NCBI GenBank assembly: GCA_023375785.1
Contig: SZWC01001166.1
Coordinates: 69,740-130,416 of the forward strand
Direction: 5' to 3'
DNA from: Penium margaritaceum
Lineage: Eukaryota > Streptophyta > Zygnematophyceae > Desmidiales > Peniaceae
DNA length: 60,677 bases
Positions 47,700 to 57,334 of the stretch are shown here, piece by piece. The first letter of the stretch is position 1. Each line of letters opens with the position of its first letter. The position numbers were made by a program, and so were the translations under genes. The notes under the pieces are model-generated. The model was not told where the DNA came from, ran no database searches, and saw only the letters and a list, made by a program, of their open reading frames with translations.

Positions 47700-50300
47700 T
47701 GTAAATGGGGCGCAAGTGGTCTGCAAGTAAGGTGCAAGTGGGGTGCAAGTAGGGCACAAGTGGGGTGCAAATGGGATGCAAGTAGGACGCAAGTTGGGCG
47801 CAAGTGCCACGTAAGTCGGACGCAAGGAGGGCGCAAGTGGGGCGCAAGTAGGGCGTAACAAGGGCGCAAGTGGGGTGCAAGTAGGGCGGAAGTAGGGCGC
47901 AAGTGGGATGCAAGTGGGAGGAAAATAGGGTGCAAATGGGGACAAGTAGGACGCAAGTGGGACGCAAGTGGGTTGCACGTAGGACGCAAGTGGTGCCCAA
48001 GTACGGCGCAAATGGGGCGCAAGTGGGCCCAAGTGGGACGCAAGTGGGGTGTAAATGGGCCGCAGGTGGGGCGCAAGTGGGTTGCAAGTGGGGTGCAAGT
48101 GGGGCGCAGGTGGGGTCCAAGTGGAATGCAAGAGGGGCGTAAATGGGGCGCAAGTGGGGAGCACGTGGGGCGCAAGTAGGGCACAAGTAGGACGCAAGTG
48201 GGGTGCACGTAGGGCACAAGTGGGGAGAAAGTAGGGTGCAAGTGAGGCGCAAGTGGGGCACAAGTGGGGTGCAAGTGGGTCGCAAGTGAGGCACAAGTGG
48301 GGTGCAAGTGGCGTGCAAGTGGGGCGCAAGTGGGGCGGAAGTGGGCTGCAAGTGGGCTGCAAGTGGGGCGTAAGTGGGGCGCAAGTGGGGTGCATGTATG
48401 GGGCAAGTGGGGGATAGGAGGGATGCAAGTGGGGCGCAAGTAGGGAGCAAGTGGGGCGCAAGTGGGGCGCAAGTGGGACGCAAGTAGGGTGCAAGTGGGG
48501 CGCAAGTCGGGCGCAAGTGGGGCGCAAGAGGGGCGCAAGTGGGGCGCAACTAGGGGGTAAGTAGGGGCGCAAGTGGGGCGCAAGTGGGGCGCAAGCGTGG
48601 AGCAAGTAGGGGCGCAAGTGGGGCGCAAGTAGGGCGCAAGTGGGGTGCAAGTGGGACGCAAGTAGGGTGCAAGTGGGGCGCAAGTCGGGCGCAAGTGGGG
48701 CGCAAGAGGGGCGCAAGTGGGGCGCAACTAGGGGGTAAGTAGGGGCGCAAGTGGGGCGCAAGTGGGGCGCAAGCGTGGAGCAAGTAGGGGCGCAAGTGGG
48801 GCGCAAGTAGGGCGCAAGTGGGGTGCAAGTGGGACGCAAGTAGGGTGCAAGTGGGGCGCAAGTCGGGCGCAAGTGGGGCGCAAGAGGGGCGCAAGTGGGG
48901 CGCAACTAGGGGGTAAGTAGGGGCGCAAGTGGGGCGCAAGTGGGGCGCAAGCGTGGAGCAAGTAGGGGCGCAAGTGGGGCGCAAGTAGGGCGCAAGTGGG
49001 GTGCAAGTGGGACGCAAGTAGGGTGCAAGTGGGGCGCAAGTCGGGCGCAAGTGGGGCGCAAGAGGGGCGCAAGTGGGGCGCAACTAGGGGGTAAGTAGGG
49101 GCGCAAGTGGGGCGCAAGTGGGGCGCAAGCGTGGAGCAAGTAGGGGCGCAAGTGGGGCGCAAGTAGGGCGCAAGTGGGGTGCAAGTGGGACGCAAGTGGG
49201 GCGGAAGTGGGGCGCAAGTAGGGCGCAAGTGGGGTGAAAGTGGGACGCAAAGTGGGGTGCAAGTGGGGTGCAAGTGGGGCACAAGTGGGGCACAAGTGGT
49301 GCGCAAGTGGGACGCAAGTGGGGCGCAAAGGGGGCACAATTGCGGTATAAGTGGGGCATAAATGGGGTGCAAGCGGGACGCATGTGGGGCGCAAGTGGGG
49401 TGCAAGTGGGGCGCAAGTAGGGCGCAAGTGGGGCGCAAGTGGGACGCACGTAGGGTGCAAGTGGGGTGCAAGTAGGGCACAAGTGGGGTGCAAGTGGAGT
49501 GCAAGTAGGACGCAAGTTGGGTGCAAGTGCCACACAAGTCGGACGCAAGGAGGGCGCAAGTGGGGCGCAAGTAGGGCGCAACAAGGGCGCAAGTGGGGTG
49601 CAAGTAGGGCGGAAGTAGGGCGCAAGTGGGATGCAAGTGGGAGGAAAATAGGGTGTAAATGGGGACAAGTAGGATGCAAGTGGGACGCAAGTGGGTTGCA
49701 CGTAGGGCGCAAGTGGTGCCCAAGTAGGGTGCAAATGGGGCGCAAGTGGGCCCAAGTGGGACGCAAGTGGGGTGCAAATGGGCCGCAGGTGGGGCGCAAG
49801 TGGGATGCAAGTGGGGCGCAAGTGGGGCGCAGGTGGGGTCCAAGTGGAATGCAAGAGGGGCGTAAATGGGATGCAAGTGGGGAGCAAGTGGGGCGCAAGT
49901 AGGGCACAAGTGGGACGCAAGTGGGGTGCACGTAGGGCGCAAGTGGGGCGCAATTAGGGTGCAAGTGAGGTGCAAGTGGGGCACAAGTGGGGTGCAAGTG
50001 GGTCGCAAGTGAGGCGCAAGTGGGGTGCAAGTGGCGTGCAAGTGGGGCGCAAGTGGGGCGCAAGTGGGTTGCAAGTATGGGACAAGTGGGGGATAGGAGG
50101 GATGCAAGTGGGGCGCAAATAGGGAGCAAGTGGGGCGCAAGTTGGGCGCAAGTGGGGCGCAAGTGGGACACAAGTAGGGTGCAAGTAGGGTGTAAGTGGG
50201 GCGCACGTTGGACGCAAGTAGGGCCTAAGTGGTGCGCAAGTGGGGCGCAAGTAGGCCGCAGGTGTGGCGCAAGAGGGGCACAAGTGGGGCGCAACTAGGG
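47700..50300 (+). repeat. Long diverged duplication, offset about 1.72 kb
   Basis: Segment 47.8-48.4 kb resembles 49.5-50.1 kb. The rare phrase GGAGGAAAATAGGGTG(C/T)AAATG ends near 47935 and 49660, and the order of neighbouring variants is conserved with scattered substitutions. The 178-bp array lies between the two copies. Confidence 0.8.
48474..49197 (+). repeat. 178-bp higher-order repeat, about 4 copies
   Basis: The marker ACTAGGGGGTAAG begins at 48549, 48727, 48905 and 49083, each 178 bp apart (16 units of 11 bp plus 2). A shorter relative with ACTAGGGTGTAAG follows at 50294 and 50406 with a 112-bp period (10 units plus 2). Confidence 0.95.
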
Positions 50301-50517
50301 TGTAAGTAGGGGCACAAGTGGGGCGCAAGTGGGGCGCAAGCGTGGCGCAAGTAGGGGCGCAAGTGGGGCGCAAGTAGGGCGCAAGTGTTGCGCAAGTGGG
50401 GCGCAACTAGGGTGTAAGTAGGGGCACAAGTGGGGCGCAAGTGGGGCGCAAGCGTGGCGCAAGTAGGGGCGCAAGTGGGGCGCAAGTAGGGCGCAAGTGT
50501 TGCGCAAGTGGGGCGCA
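50294..50517 (+). repeat. 112-bp repeat, two copies
   Basis: Two copies of a 112-bp unit starting ACTAGGGTGTAAG, related to the 178-bp unit upstream by loss of six 11-bp monomers. Confidence 0.88.
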
Positions 50518-51628
50518 AGTGGGGCGCAAGTGTGGCGCAAGTGGGACCAAGTGGGGCACAAGTGGGACGCAAGTGGGACGCATGTAGGACGCAACTGGGG
50601 TGTATGTAAGCCACAAGTGGGGTGCAAGTGGGGCGTAAGTAGGGCGCAAGTGGGGCGCAAGTAGGGTGCAAGTGGGGCGCAAGTCGGGCACAGGTGGGGC
50701 GCAAGTGGGGTGCAAGTGGGACGCAAGTGGGGCGGAAGTGGGGCGCAAATAAGGCGCAAGTGGGGTGCAAGTGGGACGCAAAGTGGGGTGCAAGTGGGGC
50801 GCAAGTGGGGCGGAAGTGGGGCGCAAATAAGGCGCAAGTGGGGTGCAAGTGGGACGCAAAGTGGGGTGCAAGTGGGGTGAAAGTGGGGCACAAGTGGGGC
50901 ACAAGTGGTGCGCAAGTGGGGCGCACGTGGGGCGCAAGAAGGGTGCAAGTAGGGCGCAAGTTGGGTGCAAGTGGGGCGCAAGTGGGGCGCAAGTGGGGCG
51001 CAAGTGGGGTACAAGTAGGATGCAGGTAGGATACAAATGGGACGCAAGTGGGAGATATGTAGGGCGCAAGTGGGGCGCAAGTGGGGTGCACGTAGGGTGC
51101 AAGTGGGACGCAAGTGGGGCGCAAGTTGGGTGCAAGTGGGGTACAAGTGGGACGCAAGTGGGATGCAGATGGGGCGCATGTGGGGTGCAAGTGGATCAAA
51201 TGGGGCACAAGTGGGGTGCAAATGGGGCGCAAGTGGGGCGCAAGTTGGGTGCAAGTGGGGTACAAGTGGGACGCAAGTGGGATGCAGATGGGGCGCATGT
51301 GGGGTGCAAGTGGATCAAATGGGGCACAAGTGGGGTGCAAATGGGGCGCAAGTGGGGCGCAAGTGGGACACAAGTGGGGCGCAAGTAGGGTGTAAGTGGG
51401 GCGCAAGTAGGACGCAAGTGGGGCACAAGTGGGGTGCGAGTAGCGTGTAAGTAGGGCGCATGTGGGGTGGAAGAAGGATGCAAGTGGGGTGCAAGTGGGG
51501 CGTAAGTGGGGCGCAAGTGGGGCGCAAGTTGGACGCAAGTAGGGCGCAAGTGGGGCGCAAGTGGGACGCAAGCGGGGCGCAAGTAGAGCGCAAGTGGGGC
51601 ATAAGTAAGGCTCAAGTGGGGTGCAAGT

Positions 51629-52741
51629 GGATTAGTTTTCTTGATTCTGAGTCGGCGGAAATTCCAGCCCCTTAGTCTCGGAGACTCTCGAGGTGCGCGC
51701 TCCGATATCCTACGTCGTATGCTTGAGGACATGTGCCTTGGAATTTTTGAGCGGGACTTGGGTCATCGATGTCCGTACAAGAGTGCAACGTGCGTATGGA
51801 TGAGTTTTTGCATCTTTGGGCCGGCGGAAATTCCGGCCCCTTAGTCTCCAAGAGGATCAAGACGCTCGTATAGAGACCATACGTCGTATGCTCCAAGGCG
51901 TGTGCCTTGGAATGTTTGAGCGTGCCTTCATTCATCGATGTCCGTATGAGGGTGCGATGTGCATATGGATGTGTTTTCTTGATTTTGGATCACGGAAATC
52001 CCAGCCCCTTAGTCTCGGAGACTCTCTGGGAGCGCACTCGGAGATCCTACGTCGTATGCTCCAGGGCACGTGCGTTGGGATTTTGGAGCAGGACTTGAGT
52101 CATTCATGTCCTTACAGGAGTGCGACGTGCGTATGGATGAGTTTTATCGATTTCGGGTCGGCAGAAATTCTGGCACCTTAGTCTTGGAGACTCTCGAGGC
52201 GCATGCTCGGAGACCCTACGTCGTATGCTCCAAGGCGCGGGCCTTGGAATTTTAGAGCAGCACTTGGGTCATTGATGTTTGTACAGAGGTGCGACGAGCG
52301 TATACATGAGTTTTCTCGATTTTGGGTCGGCAGCAATTCTGGCCCCTTTGTCTTGGAGACTCTTGAGGCGCGCGCTCGGAGATCCTACGTCGTTTGCTTA
52401 AGGCCACGTTCCTTGGAACTTTTGGTAGGGACTGGGGTCATCGATGTTCGTACGGGTGTGTGACATGCGTATGGATAAGTTTTCTTGATTTCGGGTCGGC
52501 GGCAATTCAGGCTCCTTTGTCTCGGAGACTCCGGATGCGCGCGCTCGGAGACCCTACGTCGTATGCTCCAGGACTCGTGCCTTGGAATTTTCAAGCGGGA
52601 CTTGGGTCATCAATGTTTGTATGGGGGTACGACCTGCTTATGGATGATTTTTCTCGATTTGGGGTTGGTGGAAATTCCGGCCCCTTAGTCTTGGAGACTC
52701 TCGAGGCGCACGCTCGGAGACCCTACGTCGTATGCTCCAGG
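51629..52741 (+). repeat. 169-bp satellite, about 6.6 copies
   Basis: Unrelated to the 11-bp array. The (G)GAAATTCCGGCCCCTTAGTCT region recurs at 51657, 51826, 51994, about 52163, 52333, 52502 and 52670, intervals of 168-170 bp. Other conserved parts are CCTACGTCGTATGCTCCAGG and CACGTGCCTTGGAATTTT. Copies differ from each other by many substitutions. Short frames inside repeat from copy to copy and are not genes. A monomer of this length is typical of plant satellites, but no centromere role can be claimed from sequence. Confidence 0.93.
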
Positions 52742-52840
52742 GTGCAAGTACGGCGCAAGTGAAGCACCTGTGGGGCGCAAGTAGGACGCATGTGGGGCGC
52801 ATGTGGGGCTCAAATGGGGCACAGGTGGGGTACAAGTGGG
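52742..52840 (+). repeat. 11-bp minisatellite array, block E
   Basis: A remnant of about 100 bp of the 11-bp array between the 169-bp satellite and the hAT element. The left junction passes through GCTCCAGGGTGCAAG, where the sequence could belong to either repeat. Confidence 0.9.
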
Positions 52841-52842
52841 GT

Positions 52843-52855
52843 TAAGGGTGCACAC
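52843..52855 (+). repeat. Left terminal inverted repeat of hAT element
   Basis: TAAGGGTGCACAC, perfectly inverted at 55216-55228. Confidence 0.85.
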
Positions 52856-52864
52856 CAAATTCAC

Positions 52865-52968
52865 AGATCCGCGGATCTGTCTCACGATTCTCGGATCTCA
52901 GATCCATCCGTGGATCCGGTTCTTTCCGCTGGATCCGATCCGATGAACCGCGGATCCTTCGCCGGGGG
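52865..52968. repeat. Subterminal GATC cluster, left end of hAT
   Basis: About eight GATC tetramers, most as GGATCC, GGATCT or AGATCC, in about 100 bp. hAT elements usually carry clustered short subterminal motifs bound by their transposase, so this is a likely binding region. A run of nine or so G follows at about 52963-52972. Confidence 0.65.
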
Positions 52969-53651
52969 GGGGGCAAAAATCTCGACAGGCCTTGTTCGAA
53001 CCAAGCAGAGGACCGAAGTTCCGATTTTTGAGGCGTTGAACCTGGAGGAATCGTACATTTGGTGCATGACATGGAGGAAAATTATCTGCCTCCACGTCCA
53101 CAATGTACGAGCGGCACCGAAAAGTGACTCGGTACGTAGTGACGTGTGCTGTTTTGCATGGATGCGACGTCCACAGTGGCTGCCACTTGTCAAAAGATTC
53201 ACTACACCCATGTATTATGCCGTGTACTTGGTCCATGCAGCCGTTGGCTGCCGTGGCAGCCAGCTTTCGTGAGCGCCAGCCATTTGATGCACACTTTCTG
53301 AGGGGACATGCTTGTTATCACTTCCGTGCGACACGCGGTTACATCGGATATTATTCTAATTTCTGATATTTATTCTTTAAACAAATGGATGTTTTCCATT
53401 CGGATGTCATGCTTAACCCTTGTTGTAGTAATGTAAAGTGCAGTACTAAGCATCTGCCTTTTAAACGATTATTTTCATTTAAATTTGACAATGCCAGCGG
53501 GCCTGATGGCTGTTAGAGGTCTTGGCTCGCTCACCATTGTGAGCTTCAGTTGAGGACTCCGCTCGTAGCTTTCACAGTTACGAGCACGCTTGTGACTGAG
53601 CTCCTCCCCAGCTCCTCTCTACTACTCCACCTGCTCTCTGGTCTCAACACC

Positions 53652-54585
53652 ATGGCCGACGAGGGCGCTGTCGCCGAGTCCGGAAACGCTCGTCCATCGG
53701 TTTCAGACAATGAGGATGATAGTGGCGATGAGATGCAAGGAGAGAAACGCAAGGAGCTGGATGAAACAGTCACACCGTCAGTCATCTTGCAGAAGTTCAA
53801 ACACACCGACACCAGTGAAGACACTCGGGCGTAGTGCAACCACTGTACTAAGAACTACTCTTGCAAGCAGGGCTGTACCAGCAACATGTGGAAACATATG
53901 TGCAACAAGCACACCGTAGTCTACAAGCGGCTGAAGGAGGAAGCCGCAACCTAGGAGCTCAAGATGGCAACTTCCCAGGCGGTGGCCGTACAAGCAGATG
54001 CAAAGGGTGCAGTGGGGGTGAACATGGAGAACACCATCATCGCGCATGGTGTAGCGGCCATTAGGGTTCTCTTTGACAATAAGTACTTCCAGAATTGTGT
54101 ATGCAAATACGTCATCGACAAGAACGTCAGCTTCCTCAGCATGGAATTGTACTGGCTGTAGCAAGCCTTCACGCACGCAAATCCAGCGGCGGTGATGCCG
54201 GGGCGGATGACCATCTCAAGGCAGATTGTGCTTGCTGCAGCCGCCTTTCGCACGAGGATCCAGAGGCAGGCACGTCATCACAGACTTCCGGCACTCCTTG
54301 GCGCATTTGACAGTGGAGAACCTGCTGACCATGAAGAGTTGGATCAATGAGCCAACGCTGCGAGACTTCCCCGTCAGTCGTCATGGCGTCGTGGCTAAGG
54401 AACTGAAAGACGAAGCGGATTGTGTCAATGAGCTCTGCAAGAAGGCGAGGGAGTCGCTCGTTGGAGCAGCGGTAGAAGAGCTGGAAGGACGTAGTCTCTT
54501 TGTGAATGATGACGAGCACGAAGACATGGGGGAGATGGGGCTTGGGGATGAGCAAGTGGGAGACGATGATGTGGTAGAGGTGTGA
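53652..54585 (+). pseudogene. hAT transposase, BED-finger type, internally deleted
   Basis: Start chosen at the ATG at 53652 (M-A-D-E-G-A-V), which follows CAACACC. After an acidic region comes a BED finger: C-N-H-C, then M-W-K-H and C-N-K-H, a C-x2-C...H-x4-H pattern. In-frame TAG codons occur at 53832 and 53952, and a third at 54159. Past them the same frame reads N-P-A-A-V-M-P-G-R-M-T-I-S-R (about 54180), like the region before the catalytic core in hAT/DUF659 proteins. About 50 bp later the adjacent frame gives R-H-S-L-A-H-L-T-V-E-N-L-L, typical of the C-terminal hAT dimerisation region, and runs to TGA at 54585. The RNase-H-like core is missing, so it cannot transpose itself. Confidence 0.75.
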
Positions 54586-54769
54586 TGTCATGTGATCCAA
54601 TCACAATTTGCCATTGAATTCCATCTCTGAGTTTTTTCCACTTGTTGTGTTCGTTGCATCGTTGTCATTTGATAGTGTATGATCAAGGAAACATGTGTTA
54701 TTTGCATAGCAACAAAATCAGTACACAAAGACTTCAACTTCACAAACGGTGATATGGATTTCTACTTAG

Positions 54770-54915
54770 CAATAAGTGATGCATTTGTATGGCAATAACT
54801 GATGCATTTAGGTCATTCAATTGAATGATAGTAACTGACGAACGTAGGTCATCCAATTGTATGGCAGTAAGTCAAGGAATTTGGTGGTCCAGTTACATGG
54901 CAGTATCTGCATGGA
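54770..54915. repeat. Imperfect short repeats in hAT 3' region
   Basis: About three imperfect copies of a segment of 38-50 bp built around TATGGCAATAACTGATGCAT and TAGGTCATTCAATT. They are AT-rich, unlike the flanking arrays. No function recognised. Confidence 0.5.
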
Positions 54916-55079
54916 CATGCAAGACACAAGTGTAGAATCCAATCATATGCACTAATGCAAGAAACGTTTCGTATGGAAAAATGACAATGTACGCGGTTTA
55001 AACAACATGCTTGTCCATGTTGTCGCTTACGTTCTGTGCAAAAGTGAGTATGGCATGTTACACATTAGTGCATTTAATA

Positions 55080-55214
55080 GGATCCGCAGATGCACGGATC
55101 CAAAGATCCGAGAGTCCTGGGATCCACGCATCCGGATCCGGATCCGCGGTTCCGGATCGCCGGAGGATCCGCCCCGCAGATCCGGAACTGACTCCAGATC
55201 CGTGGATCAGATCC
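55080..55214. repeat. Subterminal GATC cluster, right end of hAT
   Basis: About twelve GATC tetramers (GGATCC, GGATCCGGATCCG, AGATCC and similar) in about 135 bp directly inside the right TIR. It mirrors the left cluster and is denser. Confidence 0.7.
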
Positions 55215-55215
55215 C

Positions 55216-55228
55216 GTGTGCACCCTTA
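55216..55228 (-). repeat. Right terminal inverted repeat of hAT element
   Basis: GTGTGCACCCTTA, the reverse complement of the left TIR. Confidence 0.85.
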
Positions 55229-56422
55229 CAAGTAGGACGCAAGTCGGGTGCAAGTGGGGTGCACGTAGGGCGGAGGTGGGGCGCAAGTAGAGACAAGTGG
55301 GGCGCAAGTGGGGTGCACATAGTGCGCAAATGGGGCGCAAGTGGAGCGCAAGTGGGGTGTAAGTAGGGCGCAAGTGGGGCGGAAGTGGGGTACAAGTGGG
55401 ACACAAGTAGGGCGCATGTGGGGCGCAAGTGGGGTGCAAGTAGGGTGCAAATGGGAGGGAAGTGGGGCACAGGTGGGATGCAAGTGGGGCACAAGTGGGG
55501 TACAAGTAGGGCGCAAGTGGGGCGCAAGTGGGGCACAAGTGGGGTGCAAGTGGAACGCAAGTGGGGTGCACGTGGGACGCAAGTAGGACGCATGTGGGGC
55601 GCAAGTAAGGCGCAAGTGGAGTACAAGTAGGGTGCAAGTGAGGCACAAGTAGGTCACAAGTGGGGTGCAAGTGGGGTACAAGTAGGGTGTATGTGGGGGG
55701 CATGTCAGGCGCAAGTGGGGCGTAAGTAGGACGCAAGCGGGGTGTAAGTGGGGCGCAAGTAGGGCGCCTGTGGGGCGCAGGTGGGGTGCAAGTAGGACAC
55801 AAGTGGGACGCAAGTGGGGCGCAAGTAGGGTGCAAGTGGGGCGCAAGTAGGACGTAAGTGGAGCGCAAGTGGGGTGCAAGTAGGGCACACGTGGGGCGCA
55901 AGTGGGGCGCAAGTAGGGCGCAAGTGGGGTGCAAGTGGGGCGCAAGTAGGGCACAAGTGGGGCGGAAGTAGGGCATAAGTGGTGTCCATGTGGGACGCAC
56001 GTAGGGCGCAAGTGGGGGGCAAGTATGGTACAAGTGGGGCGTAAGTGTGGCGCAAGAAGGGCGCAATTGCGGTACAAGTAGGGCGCAAGTATGGCGCAAA
56101 TATGGTACAAGTAGGGCGCAAGTGGGGTACAAGTGGGGCGCACGTAGGGCGCAAGTGGGGTGCAAGAAGGGCGTAAGTGGGGCACAATTGGGGTACTAGC
56201 GGGACGCAATTTGGACGCAAGTGGGACGCAAGTGGGGCGCAAGTGGGATGCAAGTGGGGCACAAGTCGGGCACAAGTGGGGTGCAAGTAGGGCGCAAGTA
56301 GGGCGCATGTGGGGCACAAGTGGGGCGCAAGTAGGGTGCAAGTGGGGCACAAGTGGGGCGCAAGTAGGGCACAAGTGGGCTGCAAGTGAGACGCAAGTAG
56401 GGCGCAAGTGGGGCGCAAGTAG
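55229..56422 (+). repeat. 11-bp minisatellite array, block F
   Basis: GCAAGTGGGGC copies, same orientation as the rest, from the hAT right end to the second 169-bp satellite block. Confidence 0.96.
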
Positions 56423-56815
56423 GACTCTCGAGACCCTACGTGCTCAGAGACTCTACGTTGTATGCTCCGGGGCACATGCCTTGGAATATTCGAACAGTAC
56501 TTGGGTCATGGATGTTGTATGGGGGTGCAACGTGCATATGGATGCGTTTTCTTGATTTTGGGTTGGCAAAAATTCCGGCCCCTTCGTCTTCGAGAGGCTC
56601 CAGAGGCTCGCATAGAGACCTTATGTCGTATGCCCCAGAGCACGTGCCTTGGAATGTTCGAGCGGGACTTGGGTCATCGATGTCCGTGCGGGGGTGCGAC
56701 GTGCATTTTGATGAGTTCTCTTGATTTAGGGCCGGTGAAAAATCCAGCCCCTTAGTCTCCGAGACTCTAGAGGCGCGCGCACGGAGACCCTATGTCACAT
56801 GCTCCAGGGTGCGTG
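56423..56815 (+). repeat. 169-bp satellite, second block, about 2.3 copies
   Basis: The same monomer as 51629-52741 (shared GTCGTATGC(T/C)CCAG, CCTTGGAAT and TTCCGGCCCCTT phrases). It starts at a different monomer position, GGACTCTCGAG, and is cut at CTCCAGGGTGCGTG by the LTR of the Copia element. Confidence 0.9.
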
Positions 56816-57291
56816 TGTCGGAAAATAAAGAAGAGAAACCAGCAAGGAGACCGGAGCACATCCAAACAGAAACAAGAGAGGAGCTGCACGAATCTCAACA
56901 GACACGCACGAACCAGAGCCGTGCACCGACACCGCCTCTACCTCAAGTTCTGGAACAATGCGACAAAAGGCGGTGCGGTGAGAACCTCGCAACACGTCAC
57001 CTAATCGACACGAAGAAGCGTCTCCACCTCGCAGGGGTCCTAGCAAAACACAGAACACTACTTTAGGTAGGATAGATCAATGTACTTTTTGCTTCCGTTA
57101 CTTCTATCATTAATTCAGTCACTCTCTCATCTTCTCTGCCACCTTCATCTCCTCGTGTCCTCAACAAGCCTGCCCATCTCGCACTGCTCAGATCAGTACC
57201 TCATGACTGCACAATTCAACTCAACACTTGTCTTCCGTCAGCAAGAGATACCTCCTTGAGTCGCTCATTCCCGACTCACAGAATCCTGACA
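56816..57291 (+). repeat. 5' LTR of Copia element
   Basis: Starts TGTCGGAAAATA and ends ATCCTGACA, so its ends are TGTC...GACA. The right boundary is fixed by the primer site. The left could be 56814 (also TG), but 56816 gives the inverted terminal match. About 476 bp. No partner LTR is available for comparison. Confidence 0.8.
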
Positions 57292-57303
57292 TGGTATCAG
57301 AGC
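57292..57303 (+). other. Primer binding site of Copia element
   Basis: TGGTATCAGAGC, complementary to initiator tRNA-Met, directly after the LTR. Confidence 0.94.
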
Positions 57304-57334
57304 GCTAGGTTCCCAAACCTGGTAACCTGCTATC

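Larger units (their letters stand above)
29415..51628 (+). repeat. 11-bp minisatellite array, block D (right of gap)
   Basis: About 22 kb of uninterrupted GCAAGTGGGGC copies, the longest pure stretch in the window. It holds most of the higher-order repeats listed separately (22, 66, 178 and 253 bp periods) and several two-copy duplications. Minus-strand frames exceed 1000 codons, for example 39765-43235 and 40960-44016, because the repeat contains no stop in that direction; I do not treat them as genes. Confidence 0.97.
52841..55228 (+). mobile_element. Non-autonomous hAT DNA transposon
   Basis: About 2.4 kb bounded by TIRs TAAGGGTGCACAC (52843-52855) and its reverse complement (55216-55228). 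It has dense GATC-containing motifs just inside both ends and a decayed BED-finger transposase. CAAGTGGG before the element and CAAGTAGG after it match at 7 of 8 positions, the 8-bp size expected for hAT, but CAAGTGGG is also array sequence, so the duplication is weak evidence. Sequence at 52976-53550 and 54600-55080 has no recognised gene. Confidence 0.8.

Noticed and set aside
51640-52762. ORFs repeating R-R-M-L-Q and similar in the 169-bp satellite
   Set aside because: Each is a re-reading of the satellite monomer in a different frame, with no conservation of one frame among copies.
52872-53366. Small ORFs between the hAT left end and its transposase
   Set aside because: They overlap on both strands, include the GATC cluster, and show no domain or frame continuity.
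56792-57066. Short ORFs on both strands in the Copia LTR
   Set aside because: They fall in LTR sequence defined by the TG start and the primer site, with no recognisable domain.
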